Shown here piece by piece: positions 53,225 to 61,381 of a stretch of 64,000 bases of DNA (positions are counted from its first letter, which is position 1; the number at the start of each line of letters is the position of its first letter). Under the pieces are notes generated by a model. That model ran no database searches and was not told where the DNA came from. It saw only the letters and a program-made list of their open reading frames with translations. The stretch is from Clostridia bacterium (lineage in GTDB: Bacteria > Bacillota > Clostridia > Monoglobales > Monoglobaceae). The stretch is taken from positions 22,655-86,654 of the forward strand of contig JAFYXN010000016.1 of assembly GCA_017546145.1 (NCBI GenBank). The letters run 5' to 3'. Made by a program: the position numbers and the translations under genes.

Positions 53225-54664
53225 TTGAAAAAAGTTTTGGCAATTGATTTTGGTGCATCAAGCGGCAGAGCAATCTTAGGTTCATTTGACGGAAAGAAGA
53301 TTGACCTTACAGAGGTTCACAGATTTTCAAATGACCCCAACTATGAAAACGGAGAGCTTCGCTGGAATGCTGCACAGTTGTTTGAAGAAATTAAAACAGG
53401 CATAAAAAAAGCGAAGGAGGTTTCAGATTTTGACTCAATCGCGATTGATACATGGGGCGTTGATTACGGCATAATCGACAAGGACGGCAACTTGGTGGCA
53501 AATCCCTATAACTACCGTGATTCAAGAACAGACAATGCTCCCGAGGAAGCTTTTAAGGTTATTCCTGAAAAAGAACTCTACGCAATGACCGGCATTCAGG
53601 TTATGAATTTCAACACACTTTTTCAGCTTTTGGTTGAAAAGGATTTAGACAAGGCTGAAACAATTCTTATGATGCCTGACCTGTTTGGTTATATGCTGAC
53701 AGGCGAAAAATACTGCGAAAGCACAATATGCTCAACTTCGCACATGTTCGACCATAAAAATTGCGACTGGAACTGGGAGGTTATCGACAGATTCGGCTAT
53801 CCACGAAGCATCTTCCCTCCGGTTGTAAAAGCAGGTACTGTTGTAGGCACGATGAAAAAAGACCTTGCAGATGAGCTTGGGGTTGAGCCGAAAGAGGTTA
53901 TTGCAATCGGCGCACATGATACCGCAAGTGCTGTTGCGGCTGTTCCCTCAAAAGAGAAGGACTTCATCTTTATTTCCTGCGGAACATGGTCATTGTTCGG
54001 CACAGTTACAGACGAGCCTGTAATATCCGAAAAATCAAATAAATATAACATTACAAATGAATACGGCTTTGGCGGAAAGATAAGATTTCTCAGAAACATC
54101 ATTGGTCTTTGGCTTATTCAGGAGGCAAAACGCCAGTTTGTAAAGGATGGAAAGAACTACAGCTACGGAGACATGGAAGAACTTGCGTTAAAGTCCGAGC
54201 CTTTCAAATACTTGATTGACCCCGATGACCCGGTGTTTGTTCCTCCGGGCGGTATGCTTGACAGAATTTGCGATTACTGCGAAAAGACCGGTCAGGGCAG
54301 ACCTCAGACAGACGGCGAAATCGTAAGATGTATTTACGAAAGCATCGCTCTTAAATACAGAAATTCTTTTGAAAAAATAATTGACTGCACAGGCAAAGAA
54401 TACAATTCAATTCACATGGTTGGCGGCGGAACAAAGGATAAGCTTCTTTGTCAGATGACAGCCAACTCAACAGGGGCAAAGGTTATTGCAGGCCCGATAG
54501 AGGCAACAGCACTCGGCAACATTGCAGTTCAGCTTTATGCAAAGGAAGTTATTTCCGACCTTACCGAGGTTATAATGAACTCTGCAGAAATCAAAGAGTA
54601 CAATACTCAGGATAAGGATGTATGGGATAAGGCATACCAAAAGTTTTTAAATATCATTGATTAA
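53225..54664 (+). CDS. rhaB: Rhamnulokinase (FGGY family)
   Basis: The 479-residue FGGY kinase begins VLAIDFGASSGRAILG, the phosphate-binding start typical of RhaB, with IDTWGVDYGIID, RDSRTD, GAHDTASAVAAVP and FISCGTWSLFG in rhamnulokinase order. It phosphorylates L-rhamnulose. The TTG at 53225 has GAGGTG 6 nt upstream; the GTG at 53216 lies inside that site. rhaA, rhaD and a regulator are not adjacent, so the pathway is split in the genome. Confidence 0.9.
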   Translation: MKKVLAIDFGASSGRAILGSFDGKKIDLTEVHRFSNDPNYENGELRWNAAQLFEEIKTGIKKAKEVSDFDSIAIDTWGVDYGIIDKDGNLVANPYNYRDSRTDNAPEEAFKVIPEKELYAMTGIQVMNFNTLFQLLVEKDLDKAETILMMPDLFGYMLTGEKYCESTICSTSHMFDHKNCDWNWEVIDRFGYPRSIFPPVVKAGTVVGTMKKDLADELGVEPKEVIAIGAHDTASAVAAVPSKEKDFIFISCGTWSLFGTVTDEPVISEKSNKYNITNEYGFGGKIRFLRNIIGLWLIQEAKRQFVKDGKNYSYGDMEELALKSEPFKYLIDPDDPVFVPPGGMLDRICDYCEKTGQGRPQTDGEIVRCIYESIALKYRNSFEKIIDCTGKEYNSIHMVGGGTKDKLLCQMTANSTGAKVIAGPIEATALGNIAVQLYAKEVISDLTEVIMNSAEIKEYNTQDKDVWDKAYQKFLNIID

Positions 54665-54668
54665 TTAT

Positions 54669-54756
54669 AAAGGGCAACCGAAAAGTGAACCGACCTCCCA
54701 ATCGTTAGATTTTTGGTCTAACTTTTTGGGGTCACATCAAAGTTCGGTTGCCCTTT
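54669..54756. repeat. Long hairpin after rhaB, resembling joined insertion-sequence ends
   Basis: A 14-bp outer stem (54669-54682 with 54743-54756) acts as terminator for convergent rhaB and the unknown gene. Inside it TGAACCGACC (54686-54695), GTTAGA (54704-54709), TCTAAC (54717-54722) and GGTC (54730-54733) form a nested palindrome similar to the ends of some IS3-family elements. No transposase remains. Confidence 0.55.
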
Positions 54757-54777
54757 AATGTTGCAGTTTTTGAAAAA

Positions 54778-55107
54778 TTAAAATCCCAATATCTCCGAAA
54801 CATAATTATTGACCATATTATCCTGTGCCTTTGCCTCGGCGTTTAAAAAACCGTCAACAGAGAAAATTTCGCGGATTTTTTCAACTATTTCGGTTGCCTC
54901 GTCTTCATCATATTTAAAATCTGCCACAAGCTTTCTGATTTTTTTAAGCATCTCTATGGGTTTTGTTTTTACAATTTCATCAGTGTTCAGTTCAAGAGCG
55001 GTTATGTATTCGGTTATTTTTTTTGATGCATCAAACTGAATTGCCTCCAAAAAATCCCTTGTACGGTCTAAAATCTCCACAACAATTAATTCCTGTCTTA
55101 TGTCCAT
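54778..55107 (-). CDS. Small helical protein of unknown function
   Basis: The 109-residue protein is predicted all-helical, acidic and soluble with no recognised motif (IRQELIVVEILDRTRDFLEA near the start). The ATG at 55107 has AAGGAG 8 nt upstream; the ATG at 55113 is too close to that site. It stands alone, convergent with rhaB. Codon use and the good ribosome site support a real gene; no function is proposed. Confidence 0.65.
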   Translation of the reverse strand: MDIRQELIVVEILDRTRDFLEAIQFDASKKITEYITALELNTDEIVKTKPIEMLKKIRKLVADFKYDEDEATEIVEKIREIFSVDGFLNAEAKAQDNMVNNYVSEILGF

Positions 55108-55227
55108 AATCATGTCTCCTTTTCTGAAAATATTTTATCAGGAGCGCAAATTTAAGACAAACAAAAAAATGCGCAACCCTTTGCAGAGTCACGCATTAAA
55201 AAACGCAGGGACTCTGTTTCTTAATGT

Positions 55228-55363
55228 GTCACCATTGTACATTCCCTAATACAAATTCAGCATTTAGAGGTATGTCGAAACAAGAGTGTACGCTTTTTAC
55301 TGTAGCGTACCCTCTAAATGCTAAAATTATTAATTTGATTATTACAAAAATGTAAATGGTGAC
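55228..55363. repeat. 136-bp nested palindromic element
   Basis: Three concentric inverted repeats are seen: 55228-55243 with 55349-55363 (one indel), AGCATTTAGAGG 55259-55270 with 55311-55322 (12 bp perfect), and GTACGCT 55288-55294 with AGCGTAC 55304-55310. No coding frame or T tract is associated. It may be a MITE-like element or the template of a structured RNA. Confidence 0.65.
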
Positions 55364-55423
55364 GAGTTAAGTGTATCACAAATCTTTGTTTTTGTCTATA
55401 CTTTTATTTTTATCAAAGAAAAA

Positions 55424-55449
55424 CGGGCAAGGTCTATAGCCTTTGCCCG
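55424..55449. terminator. Hairpin of unclear ownership
   Basis: CGGGCAAGG pairs with CCTTTGCCCG including one G-U (55424-55432 with 55440-55449). There is no adjacent gene on the plus strand. Confidence 0.4.
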
Positions 55450-55490
55450 ACTTATAATATATATGTAGAAACAACGTTTTTCAAAAGTAG

Positions 55491-55519
55491 TTGACAAAAC
55501 AGATTTTATTATATATAAT
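55491..55519 (+). promoter_or_regulatory. Consensus promoter of the antisense RNA (antitoxin)
   Basis: TTGACA (55491-55496), 17 bp and TATAAT (55514-55519), perfect consensus, with no open frame of any length downstream, pointing to a small RNA. Confidence 0.85.
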
Positions 55520-55525
55520 AATTAT

Positions 55526-55612
55526 AGAAAAAAGGCAAGACCTCAAACGGTTATGCCAAAGTGGTTAATTTATAAAAAATAACACGGCTTTGACGGGGCG
55601 TGTTATTTTTTT
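55526..55612 (+). ncRNA. Predicted RNA antitoxin of the par-like type I locus
   Basis: From the consensus promoter a transcript of about 87 nt would run to the terminator at 55574-55611. Its 5' part folds as GGCA (55534-55537) with TGCC (55554-55557) and exposes AGACCT (55538-55543), complementary to AGGTCT in the toxin mRNA leader. Its 3' end is antisense to the toxin mRNA terminus. The arrangement matches RNA II of par/fst loci. Confidence 0.75.
55574..55611. terminator. Shared bidirectional terminator of the toxin mRNA and antisense RNA
   Basis: A perfect 13-bp stem (55574-55586 with 55599-55611) with A/T ends serves two convergent transcripts. The toxin stop codon lies in the stem. Confidence 0.88.
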
Positions 55613-55674
55613 ATGGTTAATGCTAATGAAAGCAATAATATTATCATAAAAGAAATTATGTAATTCTCATCCAT
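55603..55674 (-). CDS. Small hydrophobic type I toxin peptide (Fst/par-like), 23 aa
   Basis: ATG at 55674 opens a 23-codon frame, MDENYIISFM then a run of Ile/Leu/Ser/Ala and a TIKK end: one transmembrane helix with charged ends. The ribosome site AAGGAGGTGAT is an 11-nt perfect match to the 16S 3' end, 5 nt before the ATG. Such peptides insert in the membrane and are toxic when their RNA antitoxin is lost. Convergent promoters, leader hairpin and common terminator support the reading. Too short for ordinary gene finders. Confidence 0.82.
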   Translation of the reverse strand: MDENYIISFMIILLLSLALTIKK

Positions 55675-55703
55675 AAGCTATCACCTCCTTATCAAAGAGA
55701 TGA

Positions 55704-55764
55704 TGGCATAACCGCCCAGCTTTTACGCTTGTTTAGACCTTGCCTTTATATCGGATTTCTCCGA
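55704..55764 (-). promoter_or_regulatory. Structured leader of the toxin mRNA
   Basis: The predicted 5' end carries a TCGGA-GAAA-TCCGA stem-loop (55751-55764), followed by GGCA AGGTCT (55744-55735) and TGCC (55708-55705), echoing the antisense RNA hairpin and placing AGGTCT for loop-loop contact with AGACCT there. Confidence 0.65.
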
Positions 55765-55771
55765 CTAATAT

Positions 55772-55800
55772 ATTATACAATATATTTTATGTTTTTTCAA
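55772..55800 (-). promoter_or_regulatory. Promoter of the toxin mRNA
   Basis: On the minus strand TTGAAA (complement of 55795-55800), 17 bp and TATAAT (complement of 55772-55777). Confidence 0.8.
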
Positions 55801-55905
55801 CATTTTTTATCTTATATAAAATTACTACATTTTTGCAAAACACAAAATTTCTGCGTCGGCATAATATGTAACATAGCGACTTTAAAAGTTTTGGAGGACA
55901 AAAAT

Positions 55906-56802
55906 ATGGAGGGTTATAAACGTGTATACCGGCTTTTGTTTGTGGGCGGTGACGGCAGACAGCTGCGTGCCGCAAACCGTGCCGCAGAGAACGGCGCAAA
56001 GATAAGCGTGCTGGGATTTTCGGAAGAAAACACCCAAAAAATGCCCGAATCTGTAAGCCGGCTTGAAAATATAAATGACAGAGAATTTGATTATACTGCG
56101 GTTGTTTTGCCGCTGCCTTACACTACCGACGGCGAAAATATAAATGCCCCTCAGATGAAGCGCAAGCTGCCGGTAACAGAATTATTTCAAAAGCTGCCGG
56201 CTGAATGCTGCGTGCTTGCAGGCAAGTGTGACAGCACTTTGCGCAAGCTTGCCGAAAGTAAAAATATAACATTAATAGATTATTTTGACCGTGAGGATTT
56301 GCAGATTTTAAATGCCATTCCGACTGCCGAGGGCGCAATTCAGATTGCAATGCAGGAGGCACCGTTTACTTTGCATTCTTCAAAGTGCTTGATTATAGGC
56401 AACGGCAGAATAGGAAAAATTCTGGCAAAAATGCTTCACGGCATAGGCGCAGAGGTAACAGTTGCCGCGCGCAAGCGCAAGGATATTGTTCAGGTATTTG
56501 CCTATGGCTATAAAAGCATCAGCACAGGCGAGCTTTATGACAATATAGGCGGCTATGATATAATATTCAACACTGCACCCAGCCTGATACTGGATTTTGA
56601 TTTGCTGTCAAAAACACGCAGGGATTGTCTTGTAATAGACCTTGCATCAAAGCCCGGCGGGGTGGATTTTGAAACGGCAAGAAAGATGGGCATTAAGGTA
56701 ATCTGGGCATTGTCGCTTCCCGGAAAGGTAGCACCCCATACTGCAGGGGATATTATAGGTAAAACAATTCTTAGTATACTGAGTGAATTGGAGGCGAGGT
56801 AA
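55906..56802 (+). CDS. spoVFA: Dipicolinate synthase subunit A
   Basis: The 298-residue protein has a Rossmann NAD(P) domain (CLIIGNGRIGKILAKML) in the middle and the SpoVFA N-terminal domain. With subunit B it oxidises a dihydrodipicolinate-pathway intermediate to dipicolinic acid, stored with Ca2+ in the spore core. The ATG at 55906 has GGAGGA 7 nt upstream, and the ORF extension upstream to 55729 is dismissed as it overlaps the toxin promoter region. It overlaps spoVFB by TAATG. Confidence 0.93.
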   Translation: MEGYKRVYRLLFVGGDGRQLRAANRAAENGAKISVLGFSEENTQKMPESVSRLENINDREFDYTAVVLPLPYTTDGENINAPQMKRKLPVTELFQKLPAECCVLAGKCDSTLRKLAESKNITLIDYFDREDLQILNAIPTAEGAIQIAMQEAPFTLHSSKCLIIGNGRIGKILAKMLHGIGAEVTVAARKRKDIVQVFAYGYKSISTGELYDNIGGYDIIFNTAPSLILDFDLLSKTRRDCLVIDLASKPGGVDFETARKMGIKVIWALSLPGKVAPHTAGDIIGKTILSILSELEAR

Positions 56803-57389
56803 TGAAACTTGAAAACAAAACAGTTGGCTTTGCTTTTACCGGCTCGTTTTGTACCTTCAGTCAAGTCTTTCCTCAGGTTGAAAGGTTGGTTGCTGAGGGG
56901 GCAAAAGTGATACCGATTATGTCGGAAATAAGTTACAATACCGATACAAGATTTGGCAAAGCTAAAGACCATATAGAAAAGCTTGAAAAAATTACAGGAG
57001 AAAAGGTGATAGGCACTATCCGCGAAGCAGAGCCGATTGGGCCCAAAAAGCTTCTTGATGTGCTTGTTGTTGCACCCTGTACAGGAAACACCATAGCAAA
57101 GATTGCAAATGGTATTGCGGATTCCAGTGTAACACTTGCTGTGAAGTCGCATCTCAGAAACAAGCGTCCGGTTGTGATTGCTGTATCAACCAACGACGGT
57201 CTTGCAAATAATGCAAAAAATATAGGTGTACTTGCCAATATGCGCAATATATATCTTGTTCCGCTTGGTCAGGACGATTTTGCGGGCAAGGAAAACTCAC
57301 TTGTTGCAGACATGAAAAGTATTATTCCGGCAACGGAGGCTGCACTGGACGGAAGACAGCTTCAGCCTGTAATTATAATACATGAATAA
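56802..57389 (+). CDS. spoVFB: Dipicolinate synthase subunit B (flavoprotein)
   Basis: The 195-residue flavoprotein-fold protein starts with VGFAFTGSFCTFSQVFPQVE, the SpoVFB pattern of a PpaC/Dfp-like flavin domain, with VVAPCTGNTIAKIANGIADS as the loop. It completes dipicolinate synthase with spoVFA, to which it is translationally coupled. This pair is strong evidence for sporulation capacity. A terminator follows. Confidence 0.94.
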   Translation: MKLENKTVGFAFTGSFCTFSQVFPQVERLVAEGAKVIPIMSEISYNTDTRFGKAKDHIEKLEKITGEKVIGTIREAEPIGPKKLLDVLVVAPCTGNTIAKIANGIADSSVTLAVKSHLRNKRPVVIAVSTNDGLANNAKNIGVLANMRNIYLVPLGQDDFAGKENSLVADMKSIIPATEAALDGRQLQPVIIIHE

Positions 57390-57395
57390 AAATTT

Positions 57396-57433
57396 TGAGC
57401 GGCGGAGAAGCAGACATCAAAGCCGCTCATTTT
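57396..57433 (+). terminator. Terminator of spoVFAB
   Basis: An 8-bp stem (57396-57403 with 57422-57429) followed by TTTTG. Confidence 0.7.
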
Positions 57434-57567
57434 GTTGCGTTTAAATTTAATTCTGATAATATATAAAATCCTTGAAAAAAATTAAAATATGTGATAACAT
57501 TCTGGGTAATACTAAACAATAATGTGAAAAAAACATAAAAAATTTTGAAAGGCAGGCAGACTGTTTA

Positions 57568-58368
57568 ATGATTATAGATTTTCACACTCATGCTTTTCCT
57601 GAAAGAATAGCAGCACGTGCAGTAGACAAGCTTGCGTATGCATCGGGCGGGCTTATTCCGCAGACTGACGGAACGCTTGAGAACCTTAAAGAATTAATGA
57701 AAAAAGACGGCATAGATATTTCGGTTGTGTTGGGCATAGCAACCAATCCTGCGCAGCAGCAAAATGTAAACAACTATGCAGCGGAAATAAACAAACAGGA
57801 CGGTTTTTTGGGTTTTGGCTCGGTTCACCCTGATGCCCCCGATGCTTTAGAAGAGCTTGAAAGAATAAAGAGTCTTGGGATTAAAGGAGTTAAGCTTCAC
57901 CCTGAATATCAGAGTTTTTTTGTTGATGATGAAAAAATGAAGCCTATATACAAAAAAATATCTCAGCTTGGGCTTATTACACTTTTTCACGCAGGACATG
58001 ACTACGGCTTTGGCGAGCCGTATCACTGTATGCCGGATAATTTGCTCAGGGCGCTAAGGTGGTTTGATTCTCCTGTGGTGGCGGCACACTGGGGCGGCAG
58101 CGGATGCGGCAGAGAGGTTATAGACAAGCTGTGCGGAATGGATGTGTGGTTTGACCTTGCCTTCGGCTATGCTACCATGCCAAAGGCAGTTGCGCAGGAA
58201 ATACTGGACAAGCATACTCCCGACAGACTTCTTTTTGCATCTGATGTGCCGTGGCACAGACCAATCTGGGAGATGCGCCTGCTTGAAAGTCTGGATGTTT
58301 CGGATGATGATAAACAAAAAATATATTATAAAAATGCAGCCAAATTGCTTGATATAGAAGTTATATAA
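57568..58368 (+). CDS. Amidohydrolase family protein (amidohydrolase_2 type)
   Basis: The 266-residue TIM barrel has the metal motif DFHTHAFP near residue 4, GVKLHPEYQ, a His in LFHAGHDYGF, AAHWGGSG and ASDVPWHRP near the end. The family includes metal-dependent hydrolases and decarboxylases; the substrate is unknown. It is 26 bp upstream of the first M42 gene and may share its transcript. Confidence 0.85.
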   Translation: MIIDFHTHAFPERIAARAVDKLAYASGGLIPQTDGTLENLKELMKKDGIDISVVLGIATNPAQQQNVNNYAAEINKQDGFLGFGSVHPDAPDALEELERIKSLGIKGVKLHPEYQSFFVDDEKMKPIYKKISQLGLITLFHAGHDYGFGEPYHCMPDNLLRALRWFDSPVVAAHWGGSGCGREVIDKLCGMDVWFDLAFGYATMPKAVAQEILDKHTPDRLLFASDVPWHRPIWEMRLLESLDVSDDDKQKIYYKNAAKLLDIEVI

Positions 58369-58394
58369 AAAATTAAAACAGAAGGTCTTTAAAT

Positions 58395-59426
58395 ATGGAT
58401 ATTATCAGTGTTTTAAAAAAGCTTACACAGGATTTGGGCATATCGGGCTTTGAAGACCCCTTTGCGCAAAGCGTATGTGAAATGTTAAAGGAATACTGCC
58501 CCGATGCAAAGGTCAACAAAACCGGAAGTGTAATAGGTACGCTGAACGGAAGCAGCGCAAATAAAAAAACAATTCTTTTAGAGGCGCATCTTGACCGGAT
58601 AGGCTTGGTGGTTTCGGAAATTTTAGAGGATGGATTTGTAAAATTCAAGGCCTTAGGCGGTGTTGACGAGAGAACTCTTCCTGCATCTGAAGTTTATATT
58701 TTGGGAAAATCCAATGTTTACGGGGTAATTGGCGCACTTCCGCCGCACCTTAAAAAGGGTACGGAATCTGTCTCAGAGCTAAAAATAAGTGATATGTTGA
58801 TTGACACAGGACTTAGCGGTGATAAAGCAAGGGAGAGTTTTGGCGTCGGTGACCCGATACTTTTAAAATCAGATTTTACAGAGCTTGCAGGCGGAATCGT
58901 GTCATCTGCGGCGCTTGACAACAGAGCCGGCATGGCGGCTGTGCTCGAGTGCCTTGATTGCATTAAAGACAAGGAGCTTCCCTGCAATGTAAAGGTTGCA
59001 TTTACTACGGGCGAGGAGCTGGGACTTCACGGAGCAAGAACTCTGCTTTATGATGATACTCCTGACCTTGCAGTGGTTATTGACGTGACCCACGGCAGGA
59101 CTCCCGATGCATTGGATTTTGATACGTTTCCGCTTGGATGCGGCGCGATAATCTGCCGCGGACCAAACCTGCATTATGAGGCTACGCTAAAAACAATTTC
59201 GACAGCTAAGGAAAAGGGTATACCGTATGATATTGAGGTTGCCGCAGGCAACACAGGGACAAATGCATGGATTTTGCAGATTTCAGGCAAAGGTGTGCCG
59301 TGCGTTCTTGTTTCAATTCCGTTGCGGTATATGCATACTGTGGTTGAAACGGTAGATACCGCCGATATAAAGAGTGCAGGCACCTTGCTTGCGGAAATGA
59401 TTCTCGGGGGTGATATTGTTGCTTAA
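58395..59426 (+). CDS. M42 family metallopeptidase (copy 1, intact)
   Basis: The 343-residue protein has the M42 metal ligands: AHLDRIG (His-x-Asp), LDNRAG (Asp), TTGEELG (Glu pair), VIDVTHG (Asp) and RYMHTVVE (His). M42 enzymes form large dodecameric aminopeptidases that degrade short peptides. The protein starts with DIISVLKKLTQDLGISGFE. It overlaps copy 2. Start ATG 58395 has AGAAGG upstream. Confidence 0.9.
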   Translation: MDIISVLKKLTQDLGISGFEDPFAQSVCEMLKEYCPDAKVNKTGSVIGTLNGSSANKKTILLEAHLDRIGLVVSEILEDGFVKFKALGGVDERTLPASEVYILGKSNVYGVIGALPPHLKKGTESVSELKISDMLIDTGLSGDKARESFGVGDPILLKSDFTELAGGIVSSAALDNRAGMAAVLECLDCIKDKELPCNVKVAFTTGEELGLHGARTLLYDDTPDLAVVIDVTHGRTPDALDFDTFPLGCGAIICRGPNLHYEATLKTISTAKEKGIPYDIEVAAGNTGTNAWILQISGKGVPCVLVSIPLRYMHTVVETVDTADIKSAGTLLAEMILGGDIVA

Positions 59427-60432
59427 AAAACTAACAGAAGCCTTCGGCGTTTCGGGGCGCGAAGGTGAAGTAAGAGATATAATAATCAGCGAGATAAAGG
59501 ACTTTTGTACTGATTTTAACGTTGATAACATGGGCAACCTGACGGTCTGTAAAAAGTCCAAAAGGGAAAATGCAAAAAAAATTCTTCTTTCTGCGCACAT
59601 GGACGAAGTAGGCTTGATTGTAACCGATATAACAGAGGACGGATACCTCAAGTTTGCGACAGTTGGAGGTATTGAGGTGGAGTCACTTATCTCTCAAAGG
59701 GTTAAGGTAAACGGGCATAGCGGAGTGATTGCCGTCAAAGCGGTACACCTTATTGATAAAGAGGAACGGAAAAAACCGCTTTCCGAGAAAAAACTGTATA
59801 TAGATATTGGGGCGCGCAGCCGTGACGAGGCGATGAACTATGCACTTCGGGGTGATTATGCGGCGTTTGACAGCCAATATATTGAGTTTGGTGACATGAT
59901 AAAAGCCAAGGCGCTGGATGACAGACTGGGCTGTTGCGTAATTGTTGATATTTTAAAAAAGGATTGGGACGTAGACCTTGTTTGCAATTTTACTGTTCAG
60001 GAGGAATGCGGCCTTCGCGGTGCAAGAGTTGCATCAAGGGGAATACATCCGGATTATGCAATTGTAATTGAAGGAACAACCTGCAATGATATGGCAGGTG
60101 TGCCTGAGAATTTAAGGGTTACAAAAAGCGGCAACGGTCCTGCAATTTCTGTGCTGGACTCAGCAAGCAAGGCGGATTGCAGACTTATCGGCTTGCTTAC
60201 TGATGCCGCCCAAAAACATGGAGTGCCGTATCAGTTCAAGGCATCAACAGCAGGGGGGAATGACGCAGGAGCAATCTGCACAACAGACGGAGGAATAAAA
60301 ACCGCATCAGTATCTGTTCCGTGCCGTTATATTCATTCGCCTGTAAGTGTAATGAACAAGTACGACTTTGAAATGTGTAAAAGGCTTATAGAAGCCTTTT
60401 TGATTGAAGCTGGGAAAGGATTTGATGAATAA
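59416..60432 (+). CDS. M42 family metallopeptidase (copy 2, intact)
   Basis: All ligands are conserved: AHMDEVG, LDDRLG, VQEECG, VIEGTT (Glu in place of Asp) and RYIHSPV. TTG 59416 is preferred because GGGGG precedes it by a few bases, while GTG 59410 lies in the site; ATG is absent, so initiation is likely weak or coupled through the overlap with copy 1. It precedes copy 3 with a TAATG overlap. Confidence 0.88.
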   Translation: MLLKKLTEAFGVSGREGEVRDIIISEIKDFCTDFNVDNMGNLTVCKKSKRENAKKILLSAHMDEVGLIVTDITEDGYLKFATVGGIEVESLISQRVKVNGHSGVIAVKAVHLIDKEERKKPLSEKKLYIDIGARSRDEAMNYALRGDYAAFDSQYIEFGDMIKAKALDDRLGCCVIVDILKKDWDVDLVCNFTVQEECGLRGARVASRGIHPDYAIVIEGTTCNDMAGVPENLRVTKSGNGPAISVLDSASKADCRLIGLLTDAAQKHGVPYQFKASTAGGNDAGAICTTDGGIKTASVSVPCRYIHSPVSVMNKYDFEMCKRLIEAFLIEAGKGFDE

Positions 60433-61349
60433 TGCTTAAAAGCTTGTGTAAAGTATTTGCGCCTTCGGGAATGGAGGAGCAAATGCGTGAATATATTAAA
60501 GAGTGCATAAAAGACGTATTTGATGAAATTCAAGCCGATAATCTTGGAAATCTTGTTGCACGCAAAAACGGTTCACAGCGCAGCCTTTGTATAGAGTGCG
60601 GTATGGACAGCTGTGGTATAATGGTGACTTCAAAAATGGAAGATAAGGCTTATTTTTCGGGAATTGGCGGTGTAAGTGCTGCATATCTTAACGGCAAGAA
60701 AGTGTTTTTTAAGGACGGCAATTTCGGGATAATTCGTTATGAGGGAAAAAATGCGGCAGACGCTAAGGTTACTGACTTATATATTCAAACAGACACCAAA
60801 GGCATCAGTATTGGTGATTTTGGTGTTGTTGCAGATGAATATTGCGAAAACTCCAAAAGCTTTTTTGCTAACGGAGTTGCATCAAAGATTGCTCTTGCTG
60901 CAGTACTGCAGGCTGTAAAGACGGCTGATACCAACAAGGGCTATACTGTACTTTTTTCGGCACAGCGAAGATTTGCGGCAAAAGGCATTCAGACGTTTTT
61001 CACTAATGAAGAATTTGACAGGGTTATAACGGTTGACGGTATTTCGTGCGAAGCAGGAATAAAGTGCGGTTACGGATGTGCAATTATTGCAGTTGACAGC
61101 CGTGGAGTATCGGACAAAGGATTTCGTGAAGAAACAGAGAATATATCTAATGACAGGAAAATTAAGTTTCAGACAGCTGTAACCCACGAAAATATGTGTA
61201 TAGAGGCGGTTTCTACGTCAGGAAGTGGTGCAAATTGCGTAGCACTGGGCATTCCTGTGGCGCATAAGGGCAAAAACTACGAAAGTGTTTTGAAGTCGGA
61301 TTTTAATGAAACAGTAAAACTTATAAAAACAGTTATAGAAGAATTTTAG
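60432..61349 (+). CDS. M42-like protein lacking the active-site ligands (copy 3)
   Basis: The 305-residue protein aligns in length and order with copies 1-2 but the metal ligands are replaced: AHMDEVG becomes ECGMDSCG, the Asp in the LDDR motif is lost (GVASKIALA), and the Glu pair becomes AQRRF. Only a DG near 217 and an AHKG segment remain. It is likely a pseudo-enzyme or structural subunit. It is translationally coupled to copy 2. Confidence 0.75.
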   Translation: MLKSLCKVFAPSGMEEQMREYIKECIKDVFDEIQADNLGNLVARKNGSQRSLCIECGMDSCGIMVTSKMEDKAYFSGIGGVSAAYLNGKKVFFKDGNFGIIRYEGKNAADAKVTDLYIQTDTKGISIGDFGVVADEYCENSKSFFANGVASKIALAAVLQAVKTADTNKGYTVLFSAQRRFAAKGIQTFFTNEEFDRVITVDGISCEAGIKCGYGCAIIAVDSRGVSDKGFREETENISNDRKIKFQTAVTHENMCIEAVSTSGSGANCVALGIPVAHKGKNYESVLKSDFNETVKLIKTVIEEF

Positions 61350-61381
61350 TTTATATTTACAAATGAGAAGGGGCGATACAA

